A DNA stretch of 8,658 nt. Origin: an uncultured Atopostipes sp. GTDB lineage: Bacteria > Bacillota > Bacilli > Lactobacillales > Carnobacteriaceae_A. The stretch is taken from assembly GCA_947296835.1 (NCBI GenBank), contig CAMYQS010000042.1:1-8658 (forward strand). Reading direction: 5' to 3'. Within the stretch, counting starts at the first letter, position 1, and every line of letters starts with the position of its first letter. The notes under the pieces are model-generated. The model worked only from the letters and a program-made list of their open reading frames with translations, was not told where the DNA came from and did no database searches. This document shows positions 5,867 to 8,658 of the stretch, in pieces. The position numbers and the translations under genes are program-made.

Positions 5867-8020
5867 AAAGACGGAAAAGTAAATCTATCAGCACCAAAGT
5901 ATTATCAAAATAGAGAGCTGTCTTGGCTCGATTTCAACGAACGTGTTGTTTTAGAAGCGTTAGATGAAACAAATCCATTCTTAGAACAGTTGGGCTTCAT
6001 TGCAATTGGTAGCTCGAACCTAGACGAGTTTATTCGTGTTCGTGTCGCCGGCCTACAAGACCAGCATAAGCTTGGAGTGACTGAAACAGATTCTAAGAAA
6101 AATTGGACGCCAAAACAACAGATTCAAGAGATATCAAAAAAGAATCGGGATATTGTTGCACGTCAATATGACATCTATCATAAAAAAATGTCGGAGCTCG
6201 AGTCGGTTGCTTATCATATCGCCTCGATTCCTGCACTTTCACAACAGCAAAAATATGACATACGGGATATCTTTAGAAATCAAATTGAGCCAGCGATTAC
6301 TCCTTATGGCGTCGATGCCTATCGCCCGTTCCCTCATTTACACGATGGGAATGTCCAGATTTTTGTTCACCTTGAAAAAGATGGTAAGCCGTATACGGTG
6401 ATTATCCCACTGACGCATTTAATTGATCGCTATTACATTTTAGAAGCGAACCTATCTGAGAAGCGTCCGATTGTCTTCGTAGAGGATATTATCAAATTTC
6501 ACCTTGAGGAAATGTTTATCGGCTACAGTATCGTTGAGTCATTTACTTTCCGAGTTACGCGTAATGCAGACTTGGAGATTCAAGAAGAAGGCGCGGATGA
6601 CTTGTTAATGGCGATTGAAGATTATATTGAGCGACGTAAAAACGGGATGGCTGTTCGTCTCGAAGTTGACACTCGTACGTCTAATGTCAAACTTGAAGAA
6701 GATATCGCCTTTTTGAAAGACAAGTTAGAGCTGTCAGATGATGAAGTTTATTATTTAGATGGACCATTGGACTTAACCTTCTTGTTTCAATTGATCGACG
6801 AGCTGGGTGAAGTGCATCCTGAATTACTCTACGAACCGTTTACCCCGCATTATCCTAGGTTTTTAGAGGATGAATCGATTTTTCATGCGATTGAGCAAGA
6901 GGATATTTACTTGCATCACCCATATGATTCCTTTAAACCGGTTTTAGAATTTATTCAACATGCGGCTAACGATGCAAGTACGGTCTCGATTAAAATGACC
7001 TTATACCGTGTCAGTAGCGACTCCGAATTAGTCCATTCCCTTATTAAGGCCTCGCAGTCGGGTATTCAAGTGACCGTTTTAATGGAACTGAAGGCGCGAT
7101 TTGATGAGGAAAATAACGTCTTATGGGCAAAAGAGATGGAAGATGCAGGCATCCATATTTTATATGGTGTCCGTGATTTAAAAACACACAGTAAAATTTC
7201 AATGGTTACCCGAAAGGTCGGCAATGGCTTCAAACGCTATGTCCATTTAGGTACTGGAAACTATAACGAAAATACTGCGACACTTTATACGGATATGGGA
7301 ATTTTTAGTTCGAACGAGGTGATCGGTCAAGATGCGACCGACTTCTTCAACTATTTAAGTGGTTACTCGATTCAACCCGATTATCATCATTTACATGTAT
7401 CACCTTATCGCATCCGCGAAATGTTTTTAACAAAAATTGATCGTGAAATGAAGCATCAAAAAGAATTCGGAAATGGTCACTTCATCGCAAAGATGAACTC
7501 ACTAACCGATAAGGTATTAATTGAGAAAATATACGAAGCGAGCCAAGCCGGTGTGAAAATCGAGCTGAACATACGGGGTATCTGTTCTCTTATACCTGGT
7601 ATTCCTGGGGTGAGTCAGAACATTTCGGTTCGCAGTATCATTGGTCGATTCTTAGAACACAGTCGTATTTATTACTTCCATAATAATGGTAATACGGAAC
7701 TGTTCTTGTCATCAGCCGATATGATGACCCGAAACATGGTCAATCGTGTTGAGATTGCCTTCCCAATTTTAGATACTGGCATTAAAGAAGTCATTCTAAA
7801 GACATTAGAACTCTTCTTCTCAGATAATACAAAAGCCTGGGAGCTAAGAAGCGATGCGACATATGAGAAACTACAACCCACTGGTGAAAAACCAATAAGT
7901 GCACAAGTCGAATTAATGAACGTAGCGACAGACAAAACAAAACGTCAAATCAGACATCACGCACCAAAAGAGAGTTGGTTGGCTCAATTGAAGCATACTG
8001 TCCGTGGTTGGATAACGTAA
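5864..8020 (+). CDS. ppk: Polyphosphate kinase 1
   Basis: Ppk1 reversibly transfers the gamma phosphate of ATP to a growing polyphosphate chain. At 718 residues it has full family length. The N-terminal domain opens with N-R-E-L-S-W-L-D-F-N-E-R (16-27), followed by the head domain (about 120-315) and two phospholipase-D-like C-terminal domains. His442 in L-K-T-H-S-K (439-444) corresponds to the autophosphorylated His435 of the E. coli enzyme. His599 in L-E-H-S-R (597-601) corresponds to His592. Arg382 (M-T-L-Y-R) and Arg412 (K-A-R) match the arginines that position phosphate and magnesium. The last 30 or so residues form a basic, His/Trp-containing tail (about 690-718) beyond the conserved core, which may vary among species. 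No key residue is missing. It is the second gene of the ppx-ppk1 operon and ends at a strong terminator 13 bp past its stop codon. Confidence 0.97.
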   Translation: MKDGKVNLSAPKYYQNRELSWLDFNERVVLEALDETNPFLEQLGFIAIGSSNLDEFIRVRVAGLQDQHKLGVTETDSKKNWTPKQQIQEISKKNRDIVARQYDIYHKKMSELESVAYHIASIPALSQQQKYDIRDIFRNQIEPAITPYGVDAYRPFPHLHDGNVQIFVHLEKDGKPYTVIIPLTHLIDRYYILEANLSEKRPIVFVEDIIKFHLEEMFIGYSIVESFTFRVTRNADLEIQEEGADDLLMAIEDYIERRKNGMAVRLEVDTRTSNVKLEEDIAFLKDKLELSDDEVYYLDGPLDLTFLFQLIDELGEVHPELLYEPFTPHYPRFLEDESIFHAIEQEDIYLHHPYDSFKPVLEFIQHAANDASTVSIKMTLYRVSSDSELVHSLIKASQSGIQVTVLMELKARFDEENNVLWAKEMEDAGIHILYGVRDLKTHSKISMVTRKVGNGFKRYVHLGTGNYNENTATLYTDMGIFSSNEVIGQDATDFFNYLSGYSIQPDYHHLHVSPYRIREMFLTKIDREMKHQKEFGNGHFIAKMNSLTDKVLIEKIYEASQAGVKIELNIRGICSLIPGIPGVSQNISVRSIIGRFLEHSRIYYFHNNGNTELFLSSADMMTRNMVNRVEIAFPILDTGIKEVILKTLELFFSDNTKAWELRSDATYEKLQPTGEKPISAQVELMNVATDKTKRQIRHHAPKESWLAQLKHTVRGWIT

Positions 8021-8033
8021 TGTCTAAAAAAAT

Positions 8034-8081
8034 AAAGAGCTTTAGCCATAGGAGATCCTCTCTCCCTGGCTAAAGCTCTTT
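8034..8081. terminator. Bidirectional rho-independent terminator between ppk1 and rlmB
   Basis: A perfect 15-bp stem pairs 8034-8048 with 8067-8081. The centre can extend it through GGAGA (8051-8055) and TCTCC (8061-8065) around a 5-nt loop. The plus-strand stem runs into TTTT (8079-8082). On the minus strand it is followed by A then seven T residues (complement of 8026-8032). It serves the convergent ppk1 and rlmB genes. Confidence 0.92.
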
Positions 8082-8098
8082 TGATTTTCATTTCTTCA

Positions 8099-8612
8099 TT
8101 ATCTGACTGGGTTCCAACCTCGGTAAACTTCATACATCAAAATACTTGCGGCTACACTCGCATTCAGACTTTGAATATCCCCTTTTATTGGAATGGTAAT
8201 CATTTCATCCACGTTTTCTTTAACTAAACGTGACATACCTTTACCTTCGTTACCGATGATTAGACAAATCGGTGAATCAGTGTTCCAATCACGGTAGTCT
8301 GTACCGTTCATGTCCGTTCCAAAAATCCATAGGCCTCGATCTTTTAATTCTTTAATCGTTTGCGATAAGTTCGTTACACGCGCTACTTTCACATGTTCAA
8401 TCGCTCCTGCTGAAGATTTTGAAACGGTCGATGTTAAGTTTGCTGAACGGCGGTTCGGGATAATAACCCCATGAACACCCGTCGCATCCGCTGTTCGGAT
8501 AATCGAACCTAAGTTATGCGGGTCTTCTAATCCATCTAACATCACGAAGAATGGTCGTTCGCCACGCTCATCCGCCACTTCAAATAGCTCATCAATTGTC
8601 GCATATTCAACT
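8099..8612 (-). CDS. rlmB: 23S rRNA 2'-O-ribose methyltransferase RlmB (SpoU/TrmH family), N-terminus missing
   Basis: RlmB methylates the 2'-OH of a 23S rRNA guanosine (G2251 in E. coli numbering) with S-adenosylmethionine. Counting from the GTG at 8578, the complete SPOUT catalytic domain is present: motif 1 with D-P-H-N-L-G-S-I-I-R-T-A (residues 18-29), motif 2 with I-I-G-N-E-G-K-G-M (106-114), and motif 3 with S-L-N-A-S-V-A-A (137-144), which forms the trefoil knot and SAM site. That GTG is not the start: the frame continues upstream as V-E-Y-A-T-I-D-E-L-F-E, which fits the linker before the catalytic domain in homologues. Full-length proteins have about 250 residues, so roughly 75-80 N-terminal residues (the substrate-binding L30e-like domain) lie beyond the contig. 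Coding continuity is broken at 8612 by the fold-back palindrome. TrmH-type tRNA methylation is the alternative, but the overall similarity favours RlmB. Confidence 0.93.
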
Positions 8613-8658
8613 CGTCTAGTCCAGTTGAATATGCGACAATTGATGAGCTATTTGAAGT
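8577..8658. repeat. Perfect 36-bp fold-back palindrome at the contig end (probable artefact)
   Basis: Positions 8577-8612 are exactly the reverse complement of 8623-8658, with a 10-nt centre (8613-8622). The left arm is rlmB coding sequence, so the right arm is the same coding sequence copied back in the opposite orientation, running exactly to the last base of the window. A long perfect repeat of conserved codons inside an essential-type gene, at a contig edge, points to a chimeric read or an assembly-graph fold-back rather than biology. Confidence 0.9.

Noticed and set aside
8576..8578. GTG as the start codon of rlmB
   Set aside because: The frame continues upstream with residues expected of the RlmB linker, and the catalytic domain alone is too short; no ribosome site precedes it.
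8577..8658. The terminal palindrome as a terminator, attenuator or transposon end
   Set aside because: It has no T run, no flanking target duplication, and its arms are rlmB codons copied exactly; it stops at the last base of the contig.

Overview
This window looks like one draft-assembly contig from a low-GC Gram-positive bacterium (Firmicutes), most likely a member of the Lactobacillales such as a Carnobacteriaceae, Aerococcaceae or Enterococcaceae relative. The basis is AT-rich DNA, strong AGGAGG-type ribosome binding sites, Gram-positive cell-wall protein architecture (a coiled coil plus a 3D domain), and Bacilli-like UvrC, Ppx and RlmB sequences. The family-level guess is weak. No mobile element, CRISPR array, tRNA or rRNA was seen, and I found no convincing undescribed system. 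The strongest unusual signals are technical and lie at the two ends.

Layout, left to right. Positions 1-29 are almost certainly residual Illumina Nextera (Tn5) adapter, fused to a 5'-truncated LURP-one/YxjI-like gene (+, ends 417). A bidirectional terminator (416-465) separates it from convergent uvrC (-, 473-2272), whose own extended -10 promoter lies at 2303-2331. Upstream of uvrC are an unrecognised 130-residue gene (-, 2360-2752), a terminator (2815-2847), and a secreted coiled-coil protein with a C-terminal 3D domain (-, 2876-3958). A 309-bp divergent intergenic region (3959-4267) probably holds a promoter for each direction. Then come ppx (+, 4268-5830) and ppk1 (+, 5864-8020), 33 bp apart and probably one operon. 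A second bidirectional terminator (8034-8081) separates ppk1 from convergent rlmB (-, from 8099), which is cut off by a perfect 36-bp fold-back palindrome ending the contig (8577-8658).

How the genes relate. Ppk1 makes inorganic polyphosphate from ATP and Ppx hydrolyses it, so the plus-strand operon encodes both sides of polyphosphate turnover. The minus-strand genes are separate housekeeping functions: nucleotide excision repair (UvrC), cell-wall remodelling (3D protein) and 23S rRNA methylation (RlmB). Each has its own predicted signals, so nothing suggests that they work together. The annotated ends of the first and last genes must not be taken as biological: the first ATG is in adapter sequence, and the GTG at 8578 is an internal valine codon.
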